Positions 23,391-31,410 of a DNA stretch of 43,292 bases are shown piece by piece. Under the pieces are notes generated by a model. That model was not told the DNA's origin and did not search any database. It saw only the letters and a program-made list of their open reading frames with translations. Source of the stretch: Nitrosopumilus sp. (GTDB taxonomy: Archaea > Thermoproteota > Nitrososphaeria > Nitrososphaerales > Nitrosopumilaceae); NCBI RefSeq assembly GCF_025699255.1, contig NZ_JAILWA010000013.1, forward strand, positions 1 through 43,292, given 5' to 3'. The translations under genes and the position numbers were made by a program. The stretch's first letter is position 1. Every line of letters starts with the position of its first letter.

Positions 23391-23860
23391 AATTTTAAGT
23401 GTTTTTTAGCATTTTCTGGAATAACAATCATTATTCGTTTTTTAGCATTTTCATCTAAATTACTGATAATTTTTTTAATTGTATTTGCAAGAATTTCCCT
23501 TTCGCTTTCTTCTAATGTCAAAAATATTTCTAAAATTCCATCTATGTTGAAAGTAATTAGCTTTTGTGGTGATCTTGCAACTTCATTAATGTACGCTGAA
23601 AACAACCCTTCTCTTTGTTCTTCTGATAATGTTGTTAAAATTTTAAGCCAAGTTTTAAAAAGCTTTGAAAAATTAGGAAATGGAATTGTAGGACCTGCTT
23701 CTAAAGCATTATTTATCACCTCCATTTTTTCAGGTTCTGATAATGAAAAGAATTCTACCATCCTTTTTTTCAAAATAGGATTTCTAAGAAAATCAGGTAA
23801 ATTGGCTAAATTAATGATAATGTTTCCTGCAAAGTTTTCACCAACCATCGATCTAAACAA
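23387..23860 (-). CDS. Helical hypothetical protein
   Basis: A 157-residue all-helical-looking protein without membrane spans, beginning FRSMVGENFAGNIIINLANL and with repeated helix patterns (LSEPEKMEVINNAL, LSEEQREGLFSAYI, LEESEREILANTIKKI). These look like three similar helical repeats of about 40 residues, each starting with L-S/E-E, suggesting a repeat-built scaffold. The start is TTG at 23860; ATG at codon 5 is possible. No family recognised. It is divergent from purA. Confidence 0.65.
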   Translation of the reverse strand: MFRSMVGENFAGNIIINLANLPDFLRNPILKKRMVEFFSLSEPEKMEVINNALEAGPTIPFPNFSKLFKTWLKILTTLSEEQREGLFSAYINEVARSPQKLITFNIDGILEIFLTLEESEREILANTIKKIISNLDENAKKRIMIVIPENAKKHLKF

Positions 23861-23928
23861 ATCGGAGTTGAATATAAAATCATGTTAAAACACTTTAGCT
23901 TAAATAAACGAATTAGAGCTTGTAGAAT

Positions 23929-24930
23929 ATGACATCAACTGTTGTTGTTGGCGGTTTTTTTGGAGATGAAGGTAAAGGAAAAATCATCTCTTATTTGGCA
24001 ATAAAAGATAATCCCAAAATTATTGTACGTGGAGGAGCTGGCCCTAATGCAGGTCATACAATTCGAGATGGAGATAAAGTATACAAAGTTAGAATGCTTC
24101 CAAGTGGATTTTTAAATAAAAATGCTAAAGTAATGATTGGACCTGGAGTTGTAATTAATCCTGATGTATTAAACAAAGAAATTCAAGATTTTGATGTATC
24201 TGGGCGTTCATTCATAGACAAACATTGTGGAATCATTGAAGAAACTCATCTTAACAGAGATTCTAAAGGTGAACTAAAAGAAAAAATTGGTAGTACTGGC
24301 TCAGGCACTGGTCCAGCTAATGCTGACCGTGCCATGAGAGTCTTAAAACTTGCAAAAGATTTTGATTCTTTATCTTCATTAATAGTAGATGTTCCTTTGG
24401 AAGTAAACTCTGCACTTTCTGCCAATGAAAATGTCTTGGTGGAAGGCACCCAAGGAACTTTTCTTTCATTGTGGCATGGAACATACCCATTTGTTACTTC
24501 AAAAGATGTTACTGCCTCAGGAATATGTGCAGATGTTGGATTAGGTCCTACTAAAGTAGATGAAGTAATTGTTGTCTTCAAATCGTATGTTACACGTGTG
24601 GGTACTGGTCCTCTTGACAAAGAACTTTCTCTTGAGGATGCTGAAAAAAAAGGCTGGTCTGAATTTGGTACCGTAACTGGTAGACAAAGAAGAGCAGCAG
24701 ATTTTGATTTTGATTTAGCTAGGCGTGCAATTATGCTCAATGGTGCAACACAAATCTCTATAACAAAATTAGATGTTCTCTTTACAGATTGCGCAGGAAA
24801 AACTTCTTACGATGAACTGTCTGAAGATGCAAAAACATTCATTACAAATATTGAAAAAGAATTAAACACGCCTGTAACAATTATTGGAACTGGTCCTGCT
24901 GTCAATGATGTCATTGACAGAAGAAACTAG
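23929..24930 (+). CDS. purA: Adenylosuccinate synthetase
   Basis: A 333-residue GTP-dependent enzyme joining IMP and Asp to adenylosuccinate. Motifs: GGFFGDEGKGK (residues 8-18), GGAGPNAGHT, GSTGSGTGPANADR, the EGTQGTFLSLWHGTYPFVT block, GRQRRAADFD, and TKLDVL near the end. It is about 100 residues shorter than bacterial PurA, a known compact archaeal form. Its product is the substrate of purB (5118-6479) in this window. The next gene, at 24980, may be cotranscribed. Confidence 0.96.
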   Translation: MTSTVVVGGFFGDEGKGKIISYLAIKDNPKIIVRGGAGPNAGHTIRDGDKVYKVRMLPSGFLNKNAKVMIGPGVVINPDVLNKEIQDFDVSGRSFIDKHCGIIEETHLNRDSKGELKEKIGSTGSGTGPANADRAMRVLKLAKDFDSLSSLIVDVPLEVNSALSANENVLVEGTQGTFLSLWHGTYPFVTSKDVTASGICADVGLGPTKVDEVIVVFKSYVTRVGTGPLDKELSLEDAEKKGWSEFGTVTGRQRRAADFDFDLARRAIMLNGATQISITKLDVLFTDCAGKTSYDELSEDAKTFITNIEKELNTPVTIIGTGPAVNDVIDRRN

Positions 24931-24979
24931 GCTCCAATATTTTGGATAAGTTTAATTTGATAATCAACAGCTAATTCCT

Positions 24980-25660
24980 GTGGACAAGTTACAAACTACT
25001 GATAAATTACCACGTTACATTCAAGTTCATTCAATGTTAGAATTTACTAGGCTCGTTTGTGCATTAGAACGTGCTCCACGTGTATCTTTCTTACATGATT
25101 ACGATGGAAAAAAAATTTTATCTGTACAAATGGATGTTTTAAAAGAAAAACCTATTGTCTATTATACAGATCTTGAAAATAATGGTCATTATCTTTGCTA
25201 TGGACTAAAAGGAGGAAAAGAAGAATCTGAAATTGTAGATACCACTTCAGATGCAAGTAAACTCTATTCTCCTATTGTTAGAATCAAATCTTTACCCAAA
25301 ACATTACAGCCTGGAAATGGAACTCTTGATAGATATCAACCAATTCAATTAGAAGACATGTCAAGTTTGGCAAAACTCACATGGGGAATTGAAGAAATTC
25401 CTTTTCCTTTATTCTTATTCCCTCACAATGATAAATGGCTAATTGGAGTATTCATGAATTTTAATGATGAAGGAACTTCATATTTTTGTCATGTAGTATT
25501 AGATTCTGATCCGAGAAAACCTTTCTTAAAATTTTCTACTGTAACTAGTTCTCAACCTACATTTGTAGAAAATCCTTCAGAACATGGATATTCTTATATC
25601 AAAATAATAAAATTGAAAGACACTCATCCTCTAGTAGATTATGGCCACCTTCAAAACTAG
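24980..25660 (+). CDS. Hypothetical protein between purA and pyrF
   Basis: A 226-residue soluble protein beginning around TTDKLPRYIQVHSMLEFTRL and including FLHDYDGKKILSVQMDVL and WGIEEIPFPLFLFPHND. No signal peptide, membrane span or catalytic motif is evident, and I do not recognise a family. GTG at 24980 is the likely start. It lies 49 bases after purA and overlaps pyrF by 20 bases, so it is probably part of a purA-pyrF nucleotide operon, a weak hint to its role. Confidence 0.75.
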   Translation: MDKLQTTDKLPRYIQVHSMLEFTRLVCALERAPRVSFLHDYDGKKILSVQMDVLKEKPIVYYTDLENNGHYLCYGLKGGKEESEIVDTTSDASKLYSPIVRIKSLPKTLQPGNGTLDRYQPIQLEDMSSLAKLTWGIEEIPFPLFLFPHNDKWLIGVFMNFNDEGTSYFCHVVLDSDPRKPFLKFSTVTSSQPTFVENPSEHGYSYIKIIKLKDTHPLVDYGHLQN

Positions 25661-26381
25661 AATTTCTCAAATATCCAAAACTAATGGCAAAGTCATTCTT
25701 GCTAATGACTATGATCTTTCTGTCAAAAATATAGAATTAAAAACAATTCAAAACATAAAGCAACTACATCCATATCTATGTGCAATTAAACTAAATTTCC
25801 ATTTATTACTTCCATTAAGTCAAAGAGAAATTCAAAAAATCAATAAAACTGCTCATAGGTATGGTTTGCAAACAATTGCAGATATCAAATTAAATGATAT
25901 TGGAAATACAAATAGAGTAACTACAGAACATTTGTGGAAGTTAGGATTTGACGCTGTTATTGCAAATCCAATAATGGGTTTGGATAGTCTAAAAAATCTA
26001 GTAAAATCTGCACATAAAAATGAGAAAGGTGTTATCACTTTATGTCATATGAGTGCCCCTGAGGCTAAATTATCATATGATATGGAAATTAAAATGGGTA
26101 AAAAACAACAGCTGTATCAATTATTTTTGAATTGGGCACTAACAGCAAAAGTTGATGGCATTGTTGTAGGTGCAACATTCCCAAAAATTATTCAATATTG
26201 TTCTAAAAAAGCAGGAAAAAATTTGAGTATTTATTCCCCTGGTGTTGGAACTCAAGGAGGTAGTGCCTCTGAGGTAATTTCTGCTGGAACAAATTATCTA
26301 ATTGTTGGTAGAACCATTTTAAATTCTAAAAATCCAATTGAGACTGCCAAAGAATTACAGTTACAAAGTTTTAGAAAGTAA
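25641..26381 (+). CDS. pyrF: Orotidine-5'-phosphate decarboxylase
   Basis: A 246-residue TIM-barrel enzyme for the last step of UMP synthesis. The catalytic Lys-Asp network is seen in TIADIKLNDIGNTN (Asp-Lys-x-x-Asp). The substrate phosphate loop lies near the end (SPGVGTQGG, then NYLIVGRTIL). Length and order fit archaeal PyrF. It overlaps the preceding hypothetical gene by 20 bases and the convergent Nudix gene by 21 bases. The ATG start is within the upstream coding region, implying coupling. Confidence 0.93.
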   Translation: MATFKTRISQISKTNGKVILANDYDLSVKNIELKTIQNIKQLHPYLCAIKLNFHLLLPLSQREIQKINKTAHRYGLQTIADIKLNDIGNTNRVTTEHLWKLGFDAVIANPIMGLDSLKNLVKSAHKNEKGVITLCHMSAPEAKLSYDMEIKMGKKQQLYQLFLNWALTAKVDGIVVGATFPKIIQYCSKKAGKNLSIYSPGVGTQGGSASEVISAGTNYLIVGRTILNSKNPIETAKELQLQSFRK

Positions 26382-26780
26382 CATTTGAGCTTTTGTCAAA
26401 ACTGTTTTTGCATTATCAAATGTTGTTTTCTCCATTGCTGTACTATAATCCATCCATGTGTAATCTAGATGTTCATGTGAAATTTTAACATCTTTTGTTT
26501 TTGTTTCAGCTAGGAAAAATACTACTTTTTTATGAACTAATTCTCCTTGATATTGAAAATTATATTCTATCCATTCTTCAAAATTATCTAAAAACGTAAT
26601 GTCTGTAATACCTGTTTCCTCTTGTGTTTCTCTAACTGCAGTTTGTTTAATTGATTCTCCTTTTTCCATTTTCCCTTTAACAAAATCCCAATGCCCTGAT
26701 GGATAATGTAATAACAAAAATAATTTTTTAGATTCTTCTTTTCTAAATATTACAATTCCTGCAGATGTTTCTTCAATCAT
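26361..26780 (-). CDS. Nudix hydrolase (Ap4A hydrolase-like)
   Basis: A 139-residue Nudix protein. The Nudix box runs from GKMEKGESIKQTAVRE to TQEETGI and fits the GX5EX7REUXEEXGU consensus. It begins EETSAGIVIFRKE and has HYPSGHWDFVKGK, a pattern of asymmetric bis(5'-nucleosyl)-tetraphosphatases that clear Ap4A. Its ATG overlaps the uppS TGA (26777-26780), so they are coupled. The 3' end overlaps pyrF by 21 bases. Confidence 0.9.
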   Translation of the reverse strand: MIEETSAGIVIFRKEESKKLFLLLHYPSGHWDFVKGKMEKGESIKQTAVRETQEETGITDITFLDNFEEWIEYNFQYQGELVHKKVVFFLAETKTKDVKISHEHLDYTWMDYSTAMEKTTFDNAKTVLTKAQMLLSKTL

Positions 26781-27568
26781 TTACCTAATCTTCTCTTCCT
26801 TTCTTGGTATGTTCTAATTGCCCTCATTAAATCTATTTTTCTAAATTCAGGCCAAAAAATATCCATAAAAACTAATTCACTGTAAGCACTTTGCCACATC
26901 AAAAATCCACTTAATCTTTTTTCTCCGGAAGTACGCAAAACCATGTCTGGAGATGATTGTGGTAAATGTGATGTGTATAAGTTAGATTCTATTTCTTTCT
27001 TATCAATATCTTCAACATCTAAAGAACCTTCTTTGATTTTTCCTCCAATTTTTTTTACTGCATCTACTAATTCATTTTGTCCTCCATATGCAAGTGCTAT
27101 ATTTAGAAAATGATTGTCATAGTCTTTTGTTGCATCATCCAATTGTCTCAAAATTTCTTTAATGGATTCTGGAAGTAATTCAATTCTGCCTATTCCCTTT
27201 ACTCTCATTTTGTTTCTATGGATTCTAGGATCATTGAATAATTTTTCTAATCTCATACGAATTAATTCGTATAGATATTCTAATTCTTCATCATCTCTAC
27301 TAAGATTTTCTGCTGAGAGAGCATATAGGGTGATAATCTTAATATCAAATTCTTCACACCAATCTAGCAGATTTTCAACAGCATCTGCTCCTTTCCAATG
27401 ACCTTTTTTTGGCATTGATAGGTGTCTTTTTGCCCATCTCCTGTTGCCGTCTAAAATTAAAGCAACGTGATTTGGAATATCTCCATTTTGAATTTCACTT
27501 TCTAGTCTTTTTCCATATATTTTATAGAGTCCAGATAATTGAAAAATTACATCTTTAATTTTACTAAT
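26777..27568 (-). CDS. uppS: (Poly-cis) polyprenyl diphosphate synthase, apparent AUU start
   Basis: A cis-prenyltransferase that makes the lipid carrier for glycan transfer. The catalytic block NHVALILDGNRRWAKRHL and the later SPDMVLRTSGEKRLSGFL and YSELVFMDIFWPEF are present. The first in-frame ATG (27415) would remove the catalytic Asp and the DGNRRW loop. Upstream, the frame is open to a TGA at 27575-27577 and has no ATG, GTG or TTG. ATT at 27566-27568 follows a GGTGA ribosome-binding-like site by 6 bases and gives 263 residues, the normal length. I therefore place the start there, with uncertainty. Confidence 0.85.
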   Translation of the reverse strand: MSKIKDVIFQLSGLYKIYGKRLESEIQNGDIPNHVALILDGNRRWAKRHLSMPKKGHWKGADAVENLLDWCEEFDIKIITLYALSAENLSRDDEELEYLYELIRMRLEKLFNDPRIHRNKMRVKGIGRIELLPESIKEILRQLDDATKDYDNHFLNIALAYGGQNELVDAVKKIGGKIKEGSLDVEDIDKKEIESNLYTSHLPQSSPDMVLRTSGEKRLSGFLMWQSAYSELVFMDIFWPEFRKIDLMRAIRTYQERKRRLGK

Positions 27569-27574
27569 GATTTG

Positions 27575-27579
27575 TCACC
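27575..27579 (-). promoter_or_regulatory. Ribosome-binding-like site deciding the uppS start
   Basis: GGTGA on the minus strand, 6 bases before the ATT codon at 27566-27568, matches the GGAGGTGA complement of the 16S rRNA tail. It supports initiation at ATT over the internal ATG 150 bases later. Confidence 0.5.
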
Positions 27580-27653
27580 ACTGATACGTTATGCACAATT
27601 GTAGATATCAGTGTTTTTAGAATTTTGATTCTATTATTCTATTTTCAAAGACT

Positions 27654-28799
27654 TTAGTCTGAAATCATCTCTTGATCTTTATGTTTCCTATATTTTTTGA
27701 ACAGAATTGTGGCTGAAACTAAGGTAGCCGCTAATCCTCCTAGAAGCGGAGGAATTAAGGTAAATGAAGGATCATCATTTATCATAATTTCAGTAAATTG
27801 GAAAACTGTTGGATAAAGTGCACCTAATACAATTATTCTCAAAATGTCGCTAATTTGTCTTGGAATTCCTCCAATCCAATTACTTAGTAATGTTCCAGCA
27901 AATATGGAACCCATACCAATCCATAAAATTGGAATTGCCCCTGAGACAAATTGTCCTACAATTACTTTGTCTGTAATTATTGTGGTGAATTGTGTATCTG
28001 AATTAAACAATTCTTGATCAACTGCACTAACACCAGCTGGAACTGATGACAATATTAGTAATACTCCTGCAACCATTGTGAACATTCTGATAAACCCCAT
28101 CGGTGTTGGTTTTGACCAACTTGACCATACTCTATCAATATCAAATGCTCTGATTAAAAATGCACCACCCAAAATACTTACAAGTACTGCAAATATTTCT
28201 GCAGTATAACCAAATACTGTGGCAACTCCTCCTATTAACAAAAGAATTCCGGGAACTCCTAAAAAGAATTTGGAATATTTTGAATCATATGCAAGCATTT
28301 TTAGATATTTTCCAAACACTGCATAAGAATATTCTACACTTCTACTAACTTTCATTACTACACGTTGAACTGAAACTACTGGAAGAACATTTTGAATTAC
28401 GGGAATAACACTTTCATCGTCTTCTCCATCTGAAACAATGACTGCACCATTTGCAGAAAATTTTTCTAAAATTTTTCTGGTTTCTGCTAGAATTTTTTCA
28501 TCTGCTTGAACGCCTCTATCTTTAACCCCTGCAACAGTAACTACTTCTACTTGGTACCCTTTACTTATCAAATCTTCATATGTTTTAATTGCCGCAAAAA
28601 TTGAATTTGAATCTGCATCTTCAGGATCCTCTAATGCTAATCTTTGAGCTGCCTCAATACATGCATCTCTACCTATAACGGGTGTTTTTATTCCTGCTTT
28701 GTCTCCAACATCATTATCTCTATCAATACAGATAACTAGCAATTTATTGGCTGTAGATGCATTCACATCTTTTTCAATCTTATCTGTGCGTTGAGACAT
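27654..28799 (-). CDS. DUF373 family membrane protein
   Basis: A 381-residue protein matching the archaeal DUF373 family. Its soluble N-terminal half (about 1-150) has LLVICIDRDNDVGDKAGIKT, DADSNSIFAAIKTYEDL and VIVSDGEDDESVIPVI. The C-terminal half has about six membrane helices from FFLGVPGILLLIGGV onward. DUF373 proteins are conserved in archaea but uncharacterised; the Asp-rich soluble part suggests metal or nucleotide binding. It is 85 bases upstream of uppS on the same strand, so it may be linked to lipid-carrier metabolism. Confidence 0.88.
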   Translation of the reverse strand: MSQRTDKIEKDVNASTANKLLVICIDRDNDVGDKAGIKTPVIGRDACIEAAQRLALEDPEDADSNSIFAAIKTYEDLISKGYQVEVVTVAGVKDRGVQADEKILAETRKILEKFSANGAVIVSDGEDDESVIPVIQNVLPVVSVQRVVMKVSRSVEYSYAVFGKYLKMLAYDSKYSKFFLGVPGILLLIGGVATVFGYTAEIFAVLVSILGGAFLIRAFDIDRVWSSWSKPTPMGFIRMFTMVAGVLLILSSVPAGVSAVDQELFNSDTQFTTIITDKVIVGQFVSGAIPILWIGMGSIFAGTLLSNWIGGIPRQISDILRIIVLGALYPTVFQFTEIMINDDPSFTLIPPLLGGLAATLVSATILFKKYRKHKDQEMISD

Positions 28800-28870
28800 C
28801 TAGATTTTTTACACAAAATTGCTTTTTAACGATTTCCAACAAATATGAATAGTAAAATTCGGTTTTGAGG

Positions 28871-29371
28871 CTAGCCTGGTCTGGACTGATCAGAAATTCT
28901 AACATATTTTGCAGATTCAGATTTTAAAGATTCAATTTTTTCTATAATTTTATCCATTTCTTCTTCAGTGTTTCCATTTTCAATCATGTTGGCCAAGACC
29001 TTTGTCTCAACTATATATGCATTAAATGACTTCATAGCCTCCATGTAATTGATGTAGCTTGTTTGCCATTCTTCTGATGGTTTTGAAGTAATGAATTCAC
29101 TAATTTGAGTAGTTACTTGTGATGACGTTACTTCTGTCACAGCAATGTATTCTTGTGGAGAAATTTCTCCTGTTTTTAGATTTTCATACTCCAGATCTAT
29201 TGATTCTTCTAAAACTTCATGGATACTTTTTACACCATCCAAATAATTTTCATAATCTGACACAACAAATGTTGTTTCAACATCCTGAGGAATAATCCAT
29301 AACAAGAAACTTGCACCCGTAATTGCAGCCAAAATTATGGCAGTAACTGCCACTCCTTTTTTTGATGCCAT
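28871..29371 (-). CDS. Membrane-anchored extracytoplasmic protein
   Basis: A 166-residue protein with one N-terminal membrane helix (about residues 7-26, VAVTAIILAAITGASFLLWI). The remainder is a helical acidic domain (VKSIHEVLEESIDLEYENL, NYMEAMKSFNAYIVETKVLA) predicted outside the cell. It has no Cys and no known motif. The ATG start is about 25 bases after a TATA-like TTATAAA, suggesting a leaderless mRNA. It is divergent from the DUF5679 gene. No family recognised. Confidence 0.7.
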   Translation of the reverse strand: MASKKGVAVTAIILAAITGASFLLWIIPQDVETTFVVSDYENYLDGVKSIHEVLEESIDLEYENLKTGEISPQEYIAVTEVTSSQVTTQISEFITSKPSEEWQTSYINYMEAMKSFNAYIVETKVLANMIENGNTEEEMDKIIEKIESLKSESAKYVRISDQSRPG

Positions 29372-29393
29372 TCTGTAGAGTGTGATTAAGGAG

Positions 29394-29400
29394 TTTATAA
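29394..29400 (-). promoter_or_regulatory. TATA-like box of the anchored-protein gene
   Basis: TTATAAA on the minus strand, about 25 bases before the ATG at 29371. It is followed upstream by the short inverted repeat GATAAT-ATATC-ATTATC (29403-29419). Typical archaeal spacing; called from pattern only. Confidence 0.5.
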
Positions 29401-29443
29401 TTGATAATATATCATTATCTTGAATTACTGAACAATTATTGAG

Positions 29444-29489
29444 AAAAAATTAATTTTTTATAGACTTGTTCATGATTTTTTAAAAAATA
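29444..29489. repeat. Two AT-only perfect palindromes in the longest intergenic region
   Basis: AAAAAATTAATTTTTT (29444-29459) and ATTTTTTAAAAAAT (29475-29488) are perfect palindromes. They lie inside the 247-base gap 29372-29618, the longest gene-free stretch of the window. Such tracts are curved and easily melted; they may serve as terminators, a promoter element or a protein-binding site. I see no gene there. Confidence 0.6.
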
Positions 29490-29562
29490 CTTGATTTCTT
29501 TACAATTTTTTCAAAAATCTCTTTTTTGATGCCTGAAAAAATTTACGCACATCTAGCCTATA

Positions 29563-29578
29563 GTGAAATAATTTTCAC
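29563..29578. promoter_or_regulatory. Inverted repeat upstream of the DUF5679 gene (candidate operator)
   Basis: GTGAAA-TAAT-TTTCAC, two perfect 6-base arms around a 4-base centre, lies 41 bases before the ATG at 29619. The position, just upstream of the likely TATA element (CTAAATA, about 29589-29595), suits an activator or repressor site. No regulator is assigned. Confidence 0.4.
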
Positions 29579-29618
29579 AGCCTCTGCCTAAATACCACCA
29601 AGTTTGACAAATTTCATA

Positions 29619-29765
29619 ATGGTTCAAGCATATTGCGTAAAATGCAGAGCAAAAAGGGACATTAAAGATCCCAAAGAAACTACACTAAAGAATGGACGTC
29701 CTGCCGTAAAAGGTACATGTCCAACATGTGGTACTAACGTCTTCCGTATTGGTAAGATGGAATAA
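29619..29765 (+). CDS. DUF5679-type zinc-ribbon protein
   Basis: A 48-residue protein, ATG at 29619 to TAA at 29763-29765. AYCVKCRAKRDIKD and KGTCPTCGTNVFRIGKM form a two-knuckle zinc ribbon, and the central TLKNGRPAVKG is typical of the DUF5679 family, common in archaea and some bacteria. Function unknown; a nucleic-acid or ribosome-linked role is suspected from its neighbours (aIF2-beta follows after 54 bases). Confidence 0.88.
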   Translation: MVQAYCVKCRAKRDIKDPKETTLKNGRPAVKGTCPTCGTNVFRIGKME

Positions 29766-29819
29766 CCTCAAACAAGGTCCACACGATTTCTCTTTTTCAA
29801 AACCCATATAGGGTCTACC

Positions 29820-30257
29820 ATGCACTATTTTTTAGTGACTAAAACAGAATATGAAAATTTACTAAAACGTATTCAAGATAAGCTAGGTGATACTGATAAA
29901 GAATCTCAAACTAGATTTGAACTCCCTATAGTAGATGTAATGTGGGAAGGACAAAAGACCTTTTTACGAAATTTCTCAGAATTTCCCAAAGTTTTACGTA
30001 GAGATCCTGATAAAGTTTTACAGTATCTTTCAAAAGAGTTTGCTGTACCTGCAGAGAGGCTAGGAGATAAAGCAATGTTTGTTGGACGTAGAGCTCCAGA
30101 TGATTTTACTAGATTATTTGAAATTTATGTTAAAGACTATCTTGAATGTCCAACTTGCAAAAGTCCAGACACAAAAATTCTCAAAGAAAATAGAATATCA
30201 TTTTTAATTTGTGAAGCTTGTGGTGCAAAATCTACTTTGAAAGGTAAATATGCGTAA
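29820..30257 (+). CDS. eif2b: Translation initiation factor aIF2 beta subunit
   Basis: A 145-residue aIF2-beta, part of the heterotrimer that brings initiator Met-tRNA to the small subunit. In order: an N-terminal helix that would bind the gamma subunit (YENLLKRIQDKLGD), the alpha/beta core (KTFLRNFSEFPKVLRRDPDK, VPAERLGDKAMFVGRRAPDD), and a C-terminal zinc ribbon with CPTCKSPDTKIL and CEACGAKS. Length is normal. The stop overlaps the ATG of the next gene (TAATG, 30257), so translation is coupled. Confidence 0.95.
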   Translation: MHYFLVTKTEYENLLKRIQDKLGDTDKESQTRFELPIVDVMWEGQKTFLRNFSEFPKVLRRDPDKVLQYLSKEFAVPAERLGDKAMFVGRRAPDDFTRLFEIYVKDYLECPTCKSPDTKILKENRISFLICEACGAKSTLKGKYA

Positions 30258-30553
30258 TGCAATTCGCGATACGAACTACTAACTATCAAAACCAACCAAT
30301 GCTGAATATTTGTGATGCAGAAATTTTGGGGAAAAAAATTATTGAAGGTGAATTGACTATGCATATTAGTGAGAATTATTATGGCGAAAGATTTGTTGAA
30401 AAAGAAGAAGCTGAATCTTTATTGAAAAATTCCTCAATAATTAACATGGCTGGAAAAGAAACTGTATCTTTATCTCTAAAACTTGGAATAGGTTCTGAAC
30501 TTGCTGTTAAAACAGTTTCTGATGTTCCTTTTTTGATCATTTTTAATATGTAA
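30257..30553 (+). CDS. DUF424 family protein
   Basis: A 98-residue protein matching archaeal DUF424: ICDAEILGKKIIEGELTMHI, then YYGERFVEKEEAESLLKNSS, INMAGKETVSL and a final VSDVPFLIIFN. The family is restricted to archaea, often sits beside aIF2-beta and lacks a known function. Its ATG shares a base with the aIF2-beta stop, supporting a translation-linked role. The gene ends 77 bases before RIO1. Confidence 0.88.
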   Translation: MQFAIRTTNYQNQPMLNICDAEILGKKIIEGELTMHISENYYGERFVEKEEAESLLKNSSIINMAGKETVSLSLKLGIGSELAVKTVSDVPFLIIFNM

Positions 30554-30600
30554 TTAGATTGATTTGACATCAAAAATTTTTTTGTTTTTAATAGAAATCT

Positions 30601-30609
30601 CTTTTATCT
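30601..30609 (+). promoter_or_regulatory. TATA-like box of RIO1
   Basis: CTTTTATCT lies about 25 bases before the RIO1 ATG at 30631. This suggests that the RIO1-Dim2-top6 cluster has its own leaderless promoter besides any read-through from aIF2-beta. Confidence 0.4.
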
Positions 30610-30630
30610 AGTAACGACCTTTTCTATTCA

Positions 30631-31410
30631 ATGACTGACATTCTAAGCAAAAAATTAGAATCTAAGATAGATAATAAATTAATTTCTAAACGAAATCGAA
30701 AACATTTGGAAGATGGTTTTAAAAAAGGAAAAGTTGTCAATGAAGTTTTAGATAAACCAACTGTTATGACATTATACAAAATGATTACAGATCATATTAT
30801 TGCATATGTCAATGGTTCTATTAGTGCTGGAAAAGAGTCGGTTCTTTTTTGGGGTGTGGATGAAAATGATGGTAATGTTGCTTTGAAAATTTATTTGGTA
30901 AGTACTTCAAATTTTAAAAAAAGGGAACCATACATTCTTGGAGACCCTAGATTTTCTCATGTCAAGAAAGGTACAAAGAATTTAGTTTATCTCTGGGCAA
31001 AAAAAGAATTTAAAAATTTGATTCAATGCTATGAGGCTGGAATTCCAGTTCCTAGACCTCTACATGTGACTAATAATGTTCTAGCCATGGAATTTATAGG
31101 AAATGATGGCAAACCTGCCAAATTATTACTTAATTCACAAGTGGATGAAAATGACTATTCTCAAGCTATTTCTATACTCAAGGATCTTTACAAGAAAGCA
31201 AAATTAGTACATGGTGATTTTTCAGAATATAATATTTTTAAAACTGAAAATGGTTTAGTAGTTTTTGATTTGGGTTCTGGTGTTGATCTTAGACATCCAA
31301 ATGCTCAAGAATTTCTTAAACGAGATATTAATAACATTGGACGATTCTTCAATAAAAGAGGGATTTCTATTGAAGATTCAGATGAAATATTTGAGGATAT
31401 TGTAAAATGA
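30631..31410 (+). CDS. rio1: RIO1-type serine/threonine kinase
   Basis: A 259-residue RIO kinase/ATPase. Visible motifs: GSISAGKESVLFWG (ATP loop), ALKIYLVSTSNFKKREPYI and GDPRFSHV (RIO1 signature with catalytic Lys), KLVHGDFSEYNIF (catalytic loop) and VVFDLGSGVD (metal-binding Asp). RIO1 acts in late 40S/30S maturation. The catalytic loop reads HGD, where RIO1 mostly has HAD, and the metal loop lacks the usual Gln. The next gene, a Dim2-like KH protein, overlaps by 4 bases, a pairing conserved in archaea. Confidence 0.93.
   Translation: MTDILSKKLESKIDNKLISKRNRKHLEDGFKKGKVVNEVLDKPTVMTLYKMITDHIIAYVNGSISAGKESVLFWGVDENDGNVALKIYLVSTSNFKKREPYILGDPRFSHVKKGTKNLVYLWAKKEFKNLIQCYEAGIPVPRPLHVTNNVLAMEFIGNDGKPAKLLLNSQVDENDYSQAISILKDLYKKAKLVHGDFSEYNIFKTENGLVVFDLGSGVDLRHPNAQEFLKRDINNIGRFFNKRGISIEDSDEIFEDIVK

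Noticed and set aside
24246-24740. 164-residue frame antisense to purA
   Set aside because: It lies wholly within purA, is Ser-rich as expected for an antisense shadow, and has no domain.
26777-27415. uppS starting at the ATG at 27415
   Set aside because: It would lack the catalytic Asp and DGNRRW motif, which are encoded directly upstream in the same open frame.
30631-31410. Bud32 kinase of KEOPS
   Set aside because: The STSNFKKREPYI and GDPRF signature and the Dim2 neighbour are those of RIO1, not Bud32.
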